NCBI GenBank assembly: GCA_934647165.1
Contig: CAKUFA010000006.1
Location: forward strand, 22,264-86,263
Direction of reading: 5' to 3'
DNA: 64,000 nt
DNA from: an uncultured Clostridia bacterium
GTDB lineage: Bacteria > Bacillota > Clostridia > Christensenellales > Aristaeellaceae
The position numbers and the translations under genes are program-made. Under the pieces are notes generated by a model that made no database searches, was not told where the DNA came from, and worked only from the letters and a program-made list of their open reading frames with translations. This document shows, piece by piece, positions 8,383 through 17,114 of the stretch. Position 1 is the first letter of the stretch. Every line of letters begins with the position of its first letter.

Positions 8383-9039
8383 ATGGAACAGTTGATGAAG
8401 AATTTAGGGTACACCTTCCACAACCCCGAGCTGCTTCGGCACGCGCTGACGCACCCTTCCATGGGTGCAGAAGACAACCAGCGGCTGGAATTTCTGGGCG
8501 ACGCGGTGCTGCAATTTGTGATGAGCGACATGCTCTATCTGAGCCACCCCAAAGACCAGGAAGGATCGCTGACGCATCAGCGGGCGCTGCTTGTGTGTGA
8601 AGCAGCCCTGAGCCAGGTAGCGCGTGGGCTCGGCATTGGCCAGGCGCTGCTGATGGACAAAGGCGAAGAGCTCACCGGCGGACGGGAAAAGCCCAGCGTG
8701 CTGTGCGACGCCATGGAAGCCGTGCTGGCAGCCGTGTATCTGGATGGCGGACTGGAGCCTGTGCGGGAAATGATCCGCCGTTTTTGGCCAAAGCCTGAGG
8801 ATGTGCACCGCCCCATGCAGGACAGCAAGGGAGCGTTGCAGGAATTTTTGCAAAAGGACGGCCTCGAAGCGCCTGCCTATGCGCTTGTGAGCCAATCCGG
8901 CCCGCCCCATGACCGGGTATTCACCGCCAGCGTATCACGCTTTGGCAGGGAACTGGCGCAGGGCACAGGACGGAGCAAGAAACAGGCTGAGCAGGCCGCA
9001 GCGCTTGAAGCGCTGAAAAAGCTAAGCGGAAAAGCCTGA
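8383..9039 (+). CDS. rnc: Ribonuclease III
   Basis: A 218-residue endonuclease for double-stranded RNA (rRNA processing, mRNA turnover). The catalytic signature NQRLEFLGDAVLQFVMSD is near residue 30 and the double-stranded RNA-binding domain fills about residues 148-217 (DSKGALQEFLQKDGLEAP, then GRSKKQAEQAAALEAL). ATG at 8383 is chosen over 8374 because AAGGAG would be only two bases from the earlier one. It follows acpP through a weak terminator and ends at a strong one. Confidence 0.95.
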   Translation: MEQLMKNLGYTFHNPELLRHALTHPSMGAEDNQRLEFLGDAVLQFVMSDMLYLSHPKDQEGSLTHQRALLVCEAALSQVARGLGIGQALLMDKGEELTGGREKPSVLCDAMEAVLAAVYLDGGLEPVREMIRRFWPKPEDVHRPMQDSKGALQEFLQKDGLEAPAYALVSQSGPPHDRVFTASVSRFGRELAQGTGRSKKQAEQAAALEALKKLSGKA

Positions 9040-9051
9040 CCGCAGGCACAG

Positions 9052-9097
9052 GGGGGAGAACAGCCTTGAGTAAGGCTGTTCTCCCCCACGTTTTTTT
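9052..9097 (+). terminator. Strong intrinsic terminator after rnc
   Basis: A 16-bp perfect stem (9052-9067 with 9072-9087), a 4-base loop (GAGT) and a 7-T run. Confidence 0.93.
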
Positions 9098-9110
9098 CAC
9101 CCTGTTCGCC

Positions 9111-10106
9111 TTATTTTTTTGTGCGCTGCTTCGCATCCTCCCAGGCGGCACGGATGGCGGACAGGATATCTCCATGGGCATCGCGCAGGGAAATGGTGGC
9201 AGAAGCGGTCACATCAGCCAGCATGGCCTTATCGGCCTCGGACAACGCGTCATACTTGCTCTGATCCTCCTCTGATGTACTAATGGAAGTCAAAGGGCGA
9301 CCCGTTGTATCCGAACAATAGGTCTGGAACCATTCCTCCACCTCCTGCACCGTTTTGCCGCGGAAAAAGCGCTGATAGGCATCCATTTCCTCACGCCATG
9401 TTCCGCTGGTCAGCTTATAGCCGCTGCCCTGTGCGCCTTTGCTCTTCCAGGCAGACACCTGCGCAAGGAAAGCTTCTTCCGTGTCCTCTGTTGTGCCGGC
9501 CACTTTTCCCTGTTTGTCATCCCATTGGGCGAAGCCACCCTGACCCGGAAAACCGCCAAAGACGGCGACTGCCCCCTTGACATTGGGCGTGACCACCTCC
9601 AGCTGATCCACCTGCAGCTGCTCTATGCGGCCATCCTCCGCAAAAAGCCCGGCGGCAAACACAACATTGAAAGAGTAGACCTGCGCACCCGTATCATCCG
9701 TACCTGGGCCAATACGGCCGAGCGAACGCATGCCCACACCAGGAAGCAGCCCCGCTAGTGGATCCGGCGCAGGAGAAGGATCGGATGCAGGCGCCGAAAC
9801 GCCCATGGCATCCCGCACGGCAGCCAGCAATGCCTGGCTGGTCAACGTTGCACCGGCAACACCGTCCACCTCCGGAGAACCGGCGGCAACCATGGCCTTG
9901 GGCAGCGCGTCGATAGCGCGGGTACCCACGCCCTCCGTTTCATGGTGCTCAATCACCTCCACACGGGTCAGGCGATCGCCCTCCAGGGCAATGCGCACCC
10001 GCAAAACGCCGCCATATCCCTCCGCCTGTCCGGTGCGCTCATCTGCAGTGGCAGTGCAGCCGGTCAACAGGCAAAGGGCAGCCAACAGCCCCAACAGCCT
10101 TCTCAT
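9111..10106 (-). CDS. FMN-binding domain lipoprotein
   Basis: A 331-residue exported lipoprotein: a short hydrophobic signal ends in LLTGC, with Cys17 as the lipidation site. Residues about 30-100 form an FMN_bind domain with the covalent-flavinylation type motif DGVAGATLTS (81-90), where ApbE would attach FMN through a Thr. The C-terminal end has a second, degenerate version (ASATISLRDAHGDILSAI) that lacks the GAT core. The middle (about 115-290) is unique and Gly/Gln-rich. A role in extracellular electron transfer is an inference from the family; no ApbE or Rnf/Nqr gene is in this window. ATG follows AAAGGATG. Confidence 0.82.
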   Translation of the reverse strand: MRRLLGLLAALCLLTGCTATADERTGQAEGYGGVLRVRIALEGDRLTRVEVIEHHETEGVGTRAIDALPKAMVAAGSPEVDGVAGATLTSQALLAAVRDAMGVSAPASDPSPAPDPLAGLLPGVGMRSLGRIGPGTDDTGAQVYSFNVVFAAGLFAEDGRIEQLQVDQLEVVTPNVKGAVAVFGGFPGQGGFAQWDDKQGKVAGTTEDTEEAFLAQVSAWKSKGAQGSGYKLTSGTWREEMDAYQRFFRGKTVQEVEEWFQTYCSDTTGRPLTSISTSEEDQSKYDALSEADKAMLADVTASATISLRDAHGDILSAIRAAWEDAKQRTKK

Positions 10107-10340
10107 GGTTTCATTTCATCCTTTCCTAATGGATTTTGTGAATAATGTGGACGAAACACAAAAGATTCATGCACGCGCGAACCGCCAAAAGAAGGAACTT
10201 GCCTGCATTGCGGCGAATAAGGCAAGGTGAATACGGTTTTTTTCGTCCATTTTCATCCCTTGGCAAGAAAATGGCAGGCTGCTCCGTTTTCCTTGTAGAA
10301 AGAAGAACTACCCTCGCGAAAAGGCAGGTGCATTTTTCCG

Positions 10341-11471
10341 ATGCGGAACAACAAACGCGATCCCATGAAAATTATGCTGCGTGTGACGGTTAGCCTGGTA
10401 GTGCTGGCTGTGGCAGCATCCCTCCTTTCCGGCGCAATCGGCAGCTATCGCCAGCAGAAGCTTGTCGCCCGGCAGAAAGAGGTTCAGCAAATCAACGAGC
10501 AGCGCGACCAGGAATACGCCGTGGCGCTGGCTGAGTTTGAACGGGCTTCCGCCAGCGGAGCCAACCTGGCCTGGCCCATGCAAAAAAGCGAAGGCTGGGA
10601 TGTGGTTGATTTAACCAACTATCCGCTGGAAAACCCCGGCAGCATCACCCTCACGCGTCAGGATCTGATGTACGGCGGCATGCTGCTGGTAAACCAGTGG
10701 CACTCCCGCCCGGATGATTTTGATGACGCGGGCGTGGTGAGCGTTGGCAGCTACACCGGCGGCAAAATCGGTGTGGCGGACTACAATGTGAAGCTGTTCC
10801 CGGTGGCCATTGCCGCCCTGCAGGACGCCATTGCCGGGGCAAAGGACGCCGGATACGAGCACTACATGGTGTCCGAAGGCTACCGCAGCTGGGATGACCA
10901 GAACGCCCTGTTCCAGAAAGCCATGGATCGGCTGAAGAGCAAGTACAGCGGCGACGCGTTGGTGGAGCAGGCCAAGAAAAGCGTGAACTATCCCGGAACA
11001 AGCGAATTCAACAGCGGCTTGTCCTTCACGCTGCGCCTCTACAGCCGCACAGATGCATCCATTGGCAAGCCCGCCTATTCCACCACGGCGGCTGGTCAGT
11101 GGATGAGCGAAAACTGCTGGAAATACGGCTTTGTGTTCCGCTTCCCGCTGGCGGATTTCCCCCTCCAGGGTACGGCGGACAAGAGCTATAAGACCGGCAT
11201 CAGCGCCGAGCTGAACCTGTATCGCTACGTTGGCAAGGGCAATGCAGCGGTGATGCACATCAAGGACTTCTGCATGGAAGAATATGTGGACTATTTACAG
11301 GAGCATCCGCACATCGCCGTGTTTGAGGATGGCGTGCTGAAATATGAAATTTATCGACAGTACGTGGGCGATGAGACGAACGAAATTTCCCTGAACCTGA
11401 CAGGACGCGCCAGCCAGTACACGGCCTCGTTGGACAACATGGGCGGCGTCATTACCGTGTTTGAATACTAA
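10341..11471 (+). CDS. VanY-like (peptidase M15) membrane-anchored protein, catalytic residues missing
   Basis: A 376-residue protein with one N-terminal membrane anchor (about residues 10-32), a coiled region rich in Gln/Glu, then a D-Ala-D-Ala carboxypeptidase-like domain: YMVSEGYRSWDDQNALFQKA corresponds to the SAGYRS region of VanY. The zinc motif SExHxxGxxxD is replaced by SEFNSGLSFTL, losing the His and Asp ligands, while a late His is kept in AVMHIKDF. Compare the intact motif SEHHTGLAFD in the VanY at 35198-36286. It is therefore probably a non-catalytic peptidoglycan-binding protein. Its TAA stop is supplied by the inverted end of the repeat at 11469-11634. Confidence 0.78.
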   Translation: MRNNKRDPMKIMLRVTVSLVVLAVAASLLSGAIGSYRQQKLVARQKEVQQINEQRDQEYAVALAEFERASASGANLAWPMQKSEGWDVVDLTNYPLENPGSITLTRQDLMYGGMLLVNQWHSRPDDFDDAGVVSVGSYTGGKIGVADYNVKLFPVAIAALQDAIAGAKDAGYEHYMVSEGYRSWDDQNALFQKAMDRLKSKYSGDALVEQAKKSVNYPGTSEFNSGLSFTLRLYSRTDASIGKPAYSTTAAGQWMSENCWKYGFVFRFPLADFPLQGTADKSYKTGISAELNLYRYVGKGNAAVMHIKDFCMEEYVDYLQEHPHIAVFEDGVLKYEIYRQYVGDETNEISLNLTGRASQYTASLDNMGGVITVFEY

Positions 11472-11634
11472 GGCAATACCGCACAAATGAGTTGGTGCGG
11501 AGGCGAATGAATTTTTCGTCAGATGCAATGGCAGATTTTGAAGGTTTACTGGAGGTAAATCGAAAAATCTGCAAGCAGCAGATGGCGGAAAAGGCATCGC
11601 CTACGCTGCCAACGAATTGTGCGGTATTGCCTTA
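11469..11634. mobile_element. MITE-like element with 18-bp perfect terminal inverted repeats
   Basis: The ends TAAGGCAATACCGCACAA (11469-11486) and its exact reverse complement (11617-11634) bound 166 bp. Inside are further inverted segments (GCAGATTTT with AAAATCTGC; GTTGG near the left with CCAAC near the right), so the whole folds as one long imperfect hairpin. No coding capacity. The outermost TA could be a target duplication, as in Tc1/mariner or IS630-type MITEs (inference). Confidence 0.75.
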
Positions 11635-11643
11635 AGTTTCTTT

Positions 11644-11685
11644 CCCCCGCAGGCGTTGGCTGAAGCGCTTGCGGGGGCTTCTTTT
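11644..11685 (+). terminator. Intrinsic terminator downstream of the MITE-like element
   Basis: CCCCCGCAGGCG (11644-11655) pairs with CGCTTGCGGGGG with one mismatch, followed by CTTCTTTTC. It probably was the terminator of the VanY-like gene before the element entered between them (inference). Confidence 0.75.
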
Positions 11686-11769
11686 CATTTCCTTTCGCCT
11701 TCCCGAAGCATGAGAAAGCGTCCGCACCAAAGGCAACAAATTGTTCATAAAAAAATTTCTCATTTCCTA

Positions 11770-11797
11770 TTGACAAAAAAACAGATTGGTGTAAAAT
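11770..11797 (+). promoter_or_regulatory. Promoter of clpB
   Basis: TTGACA (11770-11775), 16 bases, TAAAAT (11792-11797). Confidence 0.85.
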
Positions 11798-11807
11798 AAG
11801 CATCGAA

Positions 11808-11825
11808 AGGTCAAAGAAAGTCAGG
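11808..11825 (+). promoter_or_regulatory. CtsR-like operator before clpB
   Basis: AGGTCAAAGAAAGTCAGG resembles the CtsR heptad repeat GGTCAAA-NAN-GGTCAAA; the first heptad is perfect, the second keeps GTCA. It lies just after the -10 box, where bound CtsR would block transcription. ctsR itself is not in the window. Confidence 0.6.
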
Positions 11826-11870
11826 AATGACAAAGAGACCTTGAAGCCATTGCCAAAGGAGGCATGACCT

Positions 11871-14468
11871 ATGGACATGAATCAATTCACCCAAAAGACT
11901 CGGGAAGCCATCCAACGCGCCCAAGCCATCGCGGTAGAATATCAACATATGCAGGTTGACCAGGAGCACCTCGCAAGCGCTCTTGTAGAAGACGACAACG
12001 GCCTTATTCCCCAGCTGTTGAATCAAAGCGGCGTGGATGTAACCGTGCTGCGTCAGGCGCTGACGGAAGCCCTGGGACGCATCCCGCGGGTGAGCGGTCC
12101 CGGCCGCGAAGCCGACAAGGTCTACATCTCTTCCGAGCTGGAAAAGGCGCTGCTTGCCGCACAGGAACGCGCCAAGCAGATGAAGGATGAATATCTGTCG
12201 GTGGAGCATGTGTGGCTGGGCATCACCAGCAAGCCCAACAGTCGCATGAAGGAAATTCTTCAGCGGGTGGGCTGGAAGGAAGACGTGTTCCTCAAGGCAT
12301 TGTCCAGCGTGCGCGGTGCAACCCGTGTGACCACGGACAGCCCGGAGGACACCTATGACGCGCTGAAGAAGTATGGCTCCGACCTGGTGGCCATGGCGCG
12401 CGCACAGAAGCTTGACCCTGTGATTGGCCGCGACAGCGAGATCCGCAACGTGATCCGCATCCTGAGCCGAAAGACAAAGAACAACCCTGTGCTGATCGGC
12501 GAGCCTGGCGTTGGTAAAACCGCCGTGGTTGAAGGGCTGGCACAGCGTATTGTACGCGGTGATGTGCCTGACAGCCTGAAGAACCGCACCATTTTCTCCC
12601 TGGACATGGGCAGCCTGATTGCAGGCGCCAAGTTCCGCGGCGAATTTGAGGAACGCCTGAAGGCTGTGCTGGCAGAAGTCAAAAAGAGCGAAGGCAAAAT
12701 TATCCTCTTCATTGATGAGCTGCACACCATTGTGGGTGCGGGCAAGGCTGATGGCGCCATGGATGCGGGTAACCTGCTCAAGCCTATGCTGGCCCGCGGT
12801 GAGTTGCACTGCATTGGTGCAACAACACTGAACGAATACCGGCAGTACATTGAGAAGGACGCTGCGTTGGAGCGCCGTTTCCAGCCGGTGATGGTGGGTG
12901 AGCCTTCGGTGGAAGACACCATCGCCATCCTGCGCGGCCTGAAGGAGCGCTACGAGGTATTCCACGGCGTGAAAATTCAGGACAATGCCTTGATTGCCGC
13001 CGCGACGCTGTCCAACCGTTACATCACTGACCGCTTCCTGCCCGACAAGGCCATTGACCTGGTGGATGAAGCCTGCGCCATGATCCGCACGGAAATTGAC
13101 TCCCTGCCCCAGGAGCTGGACGATATTCGCCGCCGCATTATGCAGCTGGAAATTGAGGAAGCAGCCCTGAAGAAGGATGATGACGAAATCACCAAGGCAC
13201 ATTTGGCCGAGGTGCAAAAAGAGTTGGCGGAGAAGCGCGAAACCTTCAACGCCATGAAGGCAAAATGGGAAAGCGAGAAGAATGCCATCGGCAAGGTGAC
13301 AAAGCTGCGTGAAGACATCGAGCGCACCAATGCCGCCATTGAAAAGGCCGAGCGTGACTACGACCTGAACCGTGCCGCCGAGTTGAAATACGGCGAGCTG
13401 CCCAAGCTGAAGAAGGAATTGGCCGAAGAAGAGGCCATTGCCGAGAAGAGCAAGGGTGAGGACAGCCTGCTGCGCAATAAGGTGACAGAAGAGGAAATTG
13501 CCCGCATTGTAGCACGGTGGACAGGCATCCCGGTTGCCAAGTTGATGGAAGGCGAGCGCGAGAAGCTCCTTCACCTGGAGGATGTACTGCATGAACGCGT
13601 CATCGGCCAGGATGAAGCGGTGCGCAAGGTAAGCGAAGCCATCCTGCGCAGCCGTGCAGGCATTCAGGATCCGAACCGGCCGCTGGGCAGCTTCCTGTTC
13701 CTCGGCCCCACGGGCGTTGGTAAAACAGAGCTTGCCAAGGCTTTGGCACAGGCGCTGTTTGACGATGAAAAGAACATGGTGCGTATCGACATGTCCGAGT
13801 ACATGGAGAAATTCAGCGTATCTCGTCTGATCGGCGCACCTCCCGGATATGTGGGCTATGACGAAGGCGGCCAGCTGACGGAAGCGGTTCGCCGGCATCC
13901 ATACTGCGTGGTGCTGTTTGACGAAGTGGAAAAAGCGCACCCGGATGTGTTCAATGTACTGCTGCAGGTGCTGGACGACGGCCGCATCACAGACAGCCAG
14001 GGACGGACGGTGGACTTCAAGAACACCATCCTCATCATGACAAGCAACCTTGGCAGCGAGTATATCCTGGACGGTATCAAGGATGGGGAAATCACGCCTG
14101 AAGCGCGTGCACAGGTGGATCGCCTGCTGAAGACGCACTTCCGCCCGGAATTCCTGAACCGGATTGACGAGATTGTGTACTACAAGCCGCTGACCCGTGA
14201 GCAGATCGGCAGCATTGTGCAGCTGATGCTCAAGAGCCTGAACCAGCGCCTGAGCGACCGTCAGCTTTCTGTGAAACTGACGCCCGCGGCACTGGAAGCG
14301 GTGATTGACCAGGGCTTTGATCCTGTGTATGGTGCACGTCCGCTCAAGCGGTTCCTGCAAAGCCACGTGGAAACCCTCGTTGCGCGCCGCATCATCGCTG
14401 CCGATGTGAAACCCGGCGAAGTGATGACCGTGGACGTGGACGGCAACGGAGCGTTGTATATCCGATAA
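11871..14468 (+). CDS. clpB: ATP-dependent chaperone ClpB
   Basis: An 865-residue AAA+ disaggregase that works with DnaK to recover aggregated proteins. Domain order: Clp N-domain repeats (residues 1-150), first AAA+ module with GEPGVGKT (210-217), a long coiled-coil middle domain around residues 400-520 (characteristic of ClpB rather than ClpA/C), and second AAA+ module with GPTGVGKTELAKA followed by the arginine-finger region ending in FRPEFLNRIDEIVYYKPL. AAAGGAGG lies eight bases before the ATG. Heat or stress control through the upstream CtsR-like box is likely. Confidence 0.97.
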   Translation: MDMNQFTQKTREAIQRAQAIAVEYQHMQVDQEHLASALVEDDNGLIPQLLNQSGVDVTVLRQALTEALGRIPRVSGPGREADKVYISSELEKALLAAQERAKQMKDEYLSVEHVWLGITSKPNSRMKEILQRVGWKEDVFLKALSSVRGATRVTTDSPEDTYDALKKYGSDLVAMARAQKLDPVIGRDSEIRNVIRILSRKTKNNPVLIGEPGVGKTAVVEGLAQRIVRGDVPDSLKNRTIFSLDMGSLIAGAKFRGEFEERLKAVLAEVKKSEGKIILFIDELHTIVGAGKADGAMDAGNLLKPMLARGELHCIGATTLNEYRQYIEKDAALERRFQPVMVGEPSVEDTIAILRGLKERYEVFHGVKIQDNALIAAATLSNRYITDRFLPDKAIDLVDEACAMIRTEIDSLPQELDDIRRRIMQLEIEEAALKKDDDEITKAHLAEVQKELAEKRETFNAMKAKWESEKNAIGKVTKLREDIERTNAAIEKAERDYDLNRAAELKYGELPKLKKELAEEEAIAEKSKGEDSLLRNKVTEEEIARIVARWTGIPVAKLMEGEREKLLHLEDVLHERVIGQDEAVRKVSEAILRSRAGIQDPNRPLGSFLFLGPTGVGKTELAKALAQALFDDEKNMVRIDMSEYMEKFSVSRLIGAPPGYVGYDEGGQLTEAVRRHPYCVVLFDEVEKAHPDVFNVLLQVLDDGRITDSQGRTVDFKNTILIMTSNLGSEYILDGIKDGEITPEARAQVDRLLKTHFRPEFLNRIDEIVYYKPLTREQIGSIVQLMLKSLNQRLSDRQLSVKLTPAALEAVIDQGFDPVYGARPLKRFLQSHVETLVARRIIAADVKPGEVMTVDVDGNGALYIR

Positions 14469-14513
14469 GCACCGAAACCACCGGCTAAAAGAGAAGGCGC
14501 AGCGCCTTGCTCG

Positions 14514-14564
14514 AAAAACAGCCATAGCATGAAGGGAAAACCTTCACGCTGTGGCTGTTTTTTT
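14514..14564 (+). terminator. Intrinsic terminator after clpB
   Basis: A stem of about 19 bp with two mismatches (arms ending AGCATGAAGG and CCTTCACGCT) closes on GAAAA and is followed by seven T. Confidence 0.88.
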
Positions 14565-14567
14565 ATC

Positions 14568-14745
14568 AACAAGTTTTCCCTGAAGCCTTCTCACTGCCTG
14601 CGATTGCAAAAAAGAAAGTCCCCCTGGTGGGATTTCCGGTATCAGATACGATCCGCTTGCAAACAGGCTTCTTCCAGTGCCTTGTTTCACAGCAGCGTTC
14701 CACATCCCGCAACAGAAGACTATAAACAGAAAAACACCGCCCAAC
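14568..14745. other. Intergenic stretch, nothing recognised
   Basis: Between the clpB and galE terminators. I see no supported gene, promoter or repeat here; the short open frames lack ribosome sites. Confidence 0.6.
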
Positions 14746-14746
14746 A

Positions 14747-14805
14747 AAAAGCGGACAGGCAATGCCAACGCCCTGAAAGGCCTGGTGAATTGCTTGTCCG
14801 CTTTT
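14747..14805 (-). terminator. Intrinsic terminator after galE
   Basis: A 17-bp stem with one mismatch (14747-14763 with 14789-14805) followed on the minus strand by TTTTTG. The stem base resembles that of the terminator at 32130-32188 (AAAGCGGACAGG). Confidence 0.85.
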
Positions 14806-14853
14806 AGCAGCAACCGTTACAGCTCACACAAAGCTATGCCTGCCGCAGATTGA

Positions 14854-15870
14854 TTATCCTTCGTATCCATTGGGATTCATGGTCTGATAACGCCAGGAAT
14901 CACGGCACATATCATCAAGATTCTTTTCCGCCTTCCAGCCAAGCAGCGTTTCCGCCTTGGTCGGATCAGCATAGCAGGCGTCCACATCCCCGGGGCGGCG
15001 AGGCGCAATGACGTAAGGCACATCCACCTTATTCACGCGGCTGAAGGCATGCACAATATCCAGCACGCTGTAACCCACGCCCGTGCCCAGGTTGATGATC
15101 TCGCATCCGGTGTGTGCCGCGGCATAGTTGCAGGCCTTCACATGTCCCTTCGCCAGATCCACCACATGAATATAGTCGCGCACGCCGGTTCCGTCAGGCG
15201 TAGCATAATCGTTGCCATACACGGACAACTGCTTGAGCTGACCTGCGGCTACCTTGGCAATATAGGGCATGAGGTTATTGGGGATCCCGTTGGGATTTTC
15301 TCCAATCAAGCCGCTTTCATGCGCGCCGATCGGGTTGAAGTAGCGCAGCAGCACAACGCTCCACTGCGGATCCGCCGTCACAACACCCTGAAGGATTTTC
15401 TCGATCATGTATTTTGTCCAGCCATAAGGGTTGGTGCAGCCTTTGCAGAACATGTCCTCCCGCAGGGGCACCTCATCCGGCACGCCATACACCGTGGCGG
15501 AGGAGGAAAACACCAGCCGCTTGCAGCCATGAGCCTGCATAACCTCGCACAGGGTGAGGGTAGAATCAAGATTGTTGCGATAATATTCCAGCGGCTTATG
15601 AACGCTCTCACCCACCGCCTTCAAGCCTGCAAAATGGATGACCGCATCAATGGCGTTTTCATCAAAAATACGGGTCATGGCCGCCTTGTCGCAGCAGTCC
15701 GCTTGATAAGCCTTCACCGCCTTGCCGGTGATTTTCTCCACCCGCCGCAGCGCCTCAGGCTGGCTGTTCACATAATTGTCCACCACAACAATATCATTGC
15801 CGACATTGAGCAGCTCCACTGCCGTGTGGGAGCCAATAAATCCCGCACCACCCGTGAGCAGGATAGTCAT
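14854..15870 (-). CDS. galE: UDP-glucose 4-epimerase
   Basis: Interconverts UDP-glucose and UDP-galactose for galactose use and envelope sugars. The 338 residues from ATG 15870 equal the usual GalE length. The start is set by MTILLTGGAGFIGSHTAVEL, the NAD-binding Rossmann motif; the longer upstream frame is ignored. The SDR active site appears as FSSSATVYG and YGWTKYMIE (Tyr and Lys). Late motifs YFNPIGAHESG and GTGVRDYIHVVDLA are typical. It has its own promoter and terminator, so it is monocistronic. Confidence 0.97.
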   Translation of the reverse strand: MTILLTGGAGFIGSHTAVELLNVGNDIVVVDNYVNSQPEALRRVEKITGKAVKAYQADCCDKAAMTRIFDENAIDAVIHFAGLKAVGESVHKPLEYYRNNLDSTLTLCEVMQAHGCKRLVFSSSATVYGVPDEVPLREDMFCKGCTNPYGWTKYMIEKILQGVVTADPQWSVVLLRYFNPIGAHESGLIGENPNGIPNNLMPYIAKVAAGQLKQLSVYGNDYATPDGTGVRDYIHVVDLAKGHVKACNYAAAHTGCEIINLGTGVGYSVLDIVHAFSRVNKVDVPYVIAPRRPGDVDACYADPTKAETLLGWKAEKNLDDMCRDSWRYQTMNPNGYEG

Positions 15871-15918
15871 CAGGCAACCTTCCCTTCTTGTTTCAAATGC
15901 AGTTCTTTCTTCCCTGTT

Positions 15919-15947
15919 ATTGTAAGTCAAATTGTTTCCTTTGGCAA
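15919..15947 (-). promoter_or_regulatory. Promoter of galE
   Basis: Minus strand TTGCCA (15942-15947), 17 bases, TACAAT (15919-15924), starting about 40 bases past the end of the PPK2 gene. Confidence 0.78.
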
Positions 15948-15985
15948 GGGTCGTAAACAAGTTTTTCCGGAACATATCTTGCGCT

Positions 15986-16852
15986 TTACTTTTTTTCTCT
16001 TTCAAGCTGCTCCACAATGGCCGGAATTTTTGCTGCCTCAGCACTGTCCAGCGGCGGGAATTCCGGCGCCATTTCCTGCAGCGTATGCAAAAGCACCTCG
16101 CTTGTCAAATAACGGGTAAACCACTTTTGATCCGCAGGCAGCACATACCACGGCGCTTCCTCCGTGGCAGTAGCGTTGATGCAATCTTCAAACGCCGCGT
16201 CGTATTCTTCCCATAGGGCGCGCTCCTTCATGTCGGCAGTGGACAACTTCCAATGCTTATCCTCCCGCTCCATGCGATCAAGGAAGCGATCGCGCTGCTT
16301 TTCCTTGCTCACATGCAGGAAAAGCTTCACCATGCGGTAGCCGTTTTCGTAGAGATACTGTTCCCAATCCCGCAGCTGACGATAGCGGCGGGGGAAAAAG
16401 TCCTGTGTAAGGCAACGCGAAGCGAGGGTATAGCCCTGCTCCAGATGATGCACACGCACCACCAGCACATCCTCATATTGTGAGCGATTGAATACGCCGA
16501 TGGTGCCGCGGGGCGGCAGCGCCTGATTGATACGCCAGAGATAGTCGTGCGCCAGCTCAGTTTTATTGGGTGCCTTGAAGGCGTTCACCTGCAAGGCCGC
16601 CGGGTTGAGCCCTGAGAACACATGCTTGATGAGGCTGTCCTTCCCTGCTGCGTCCCGCGCCTGTATGGCTATGACAAGCCCCTCCTGCCCTGCCGCATAC
16701 AGCTTTTCCTGAAGCACCGCCGCCTGCCGGATATTTTCCGTTGTACGGGCGATCAGTTCCGCCTTGTTCGCCTTATTTTCACCTGCCCCGGTGGGCATCT
16801 CCTTCAGCTCCAGTTTTCTGCTTCCGTCAAACCGGTAGGGTTTCAGCGACAT
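15986..16852 (-). CDS. PPK2-family polyphosphate:nucleotide phosphotransferase
   Basis: A 288-residue cytoplasmic kinase that moves phosphate between polyphosphate and (deoxy)nucleotides. Walker A-like motif IQARDAAGKDSLIKH near residue 63, Walker B-like GTIGVFNRSQYEDVLVVRVH, and the lid motif with HVSKEKQRDRFLDRM are all characteristic of PPK2. AGGAGG lies eight bases before the ATG. Whether it makes ATP/GTP (class I) or ADP (class II or III) cannot be decided by eye. No ppk1 or ppx gene is in the window. Confidence 0.93.
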   Translation of the reverse strand: MSLKPYRFDGSRKLELKEMPTGAGENKANKAELIARTTENIRQAAVLQEKLYAAGQEGLVIAIQARDAAGKDSLIKHVFSGLNPAALQVNAFKAPNKTELAHDYLWRINQALPPRGTIGVFNRSQYEDVLVVRVHHLEQGYTLASRCLTQDFFPRRYRQLRDWEQYLYENGYRMVKLFLHVSKEKQRDRFLDRMEREDKHWKLSTADMKERALWEEYDAAFEDCINATATEEAPWYVLPADQKWFTRYLTSEVLLHTLQEMAPEFPPLDSAEAAKIPAIVEQLEREKK

Positions 16853-17054
16853 GGATACGTCCTCCTATGCATTCAACACTTTGATGAACCTTTTCAAAGC
16901 GTGTTTCTCTCGTGCTGCTGTTTTCCAGAATTTGTGTTTTATCAAATGACCCTACGCTATATTCGCGGCCGCATGGAAAAATCCTGCACAGAAGCAACAT
17001 CCAAGCCCTTCGGCACAGGTTCTGTGGCCGTTTGCATAATGAAAAGCATGCAAG

Positions 17055-17094
17055 AAGGGAGGCAATCGCCCCCTTGCAAAGCGATTCCTCCCTT
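17055..17094 (-). terminator. Intrinsic terminator of the liv operon
   Basis: GGGAGGCAATCGC pairs with GCGATTCCTCCC with one bulge. On the minus strand it follows the livF stop by about 20 bases and is followed by TTCTT. Confidence 0.75.
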
Positions 17095-17114
17095 TGTGCA
17101 GCGCTTGATTCTTT

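Noticed and set aside
11811..14525. 904-codon minus-strand frame opposite clpB
   Set aside because: Antisense shadow caused by GC-biased third codon positions; clpB is unmistakable on the plus strand.
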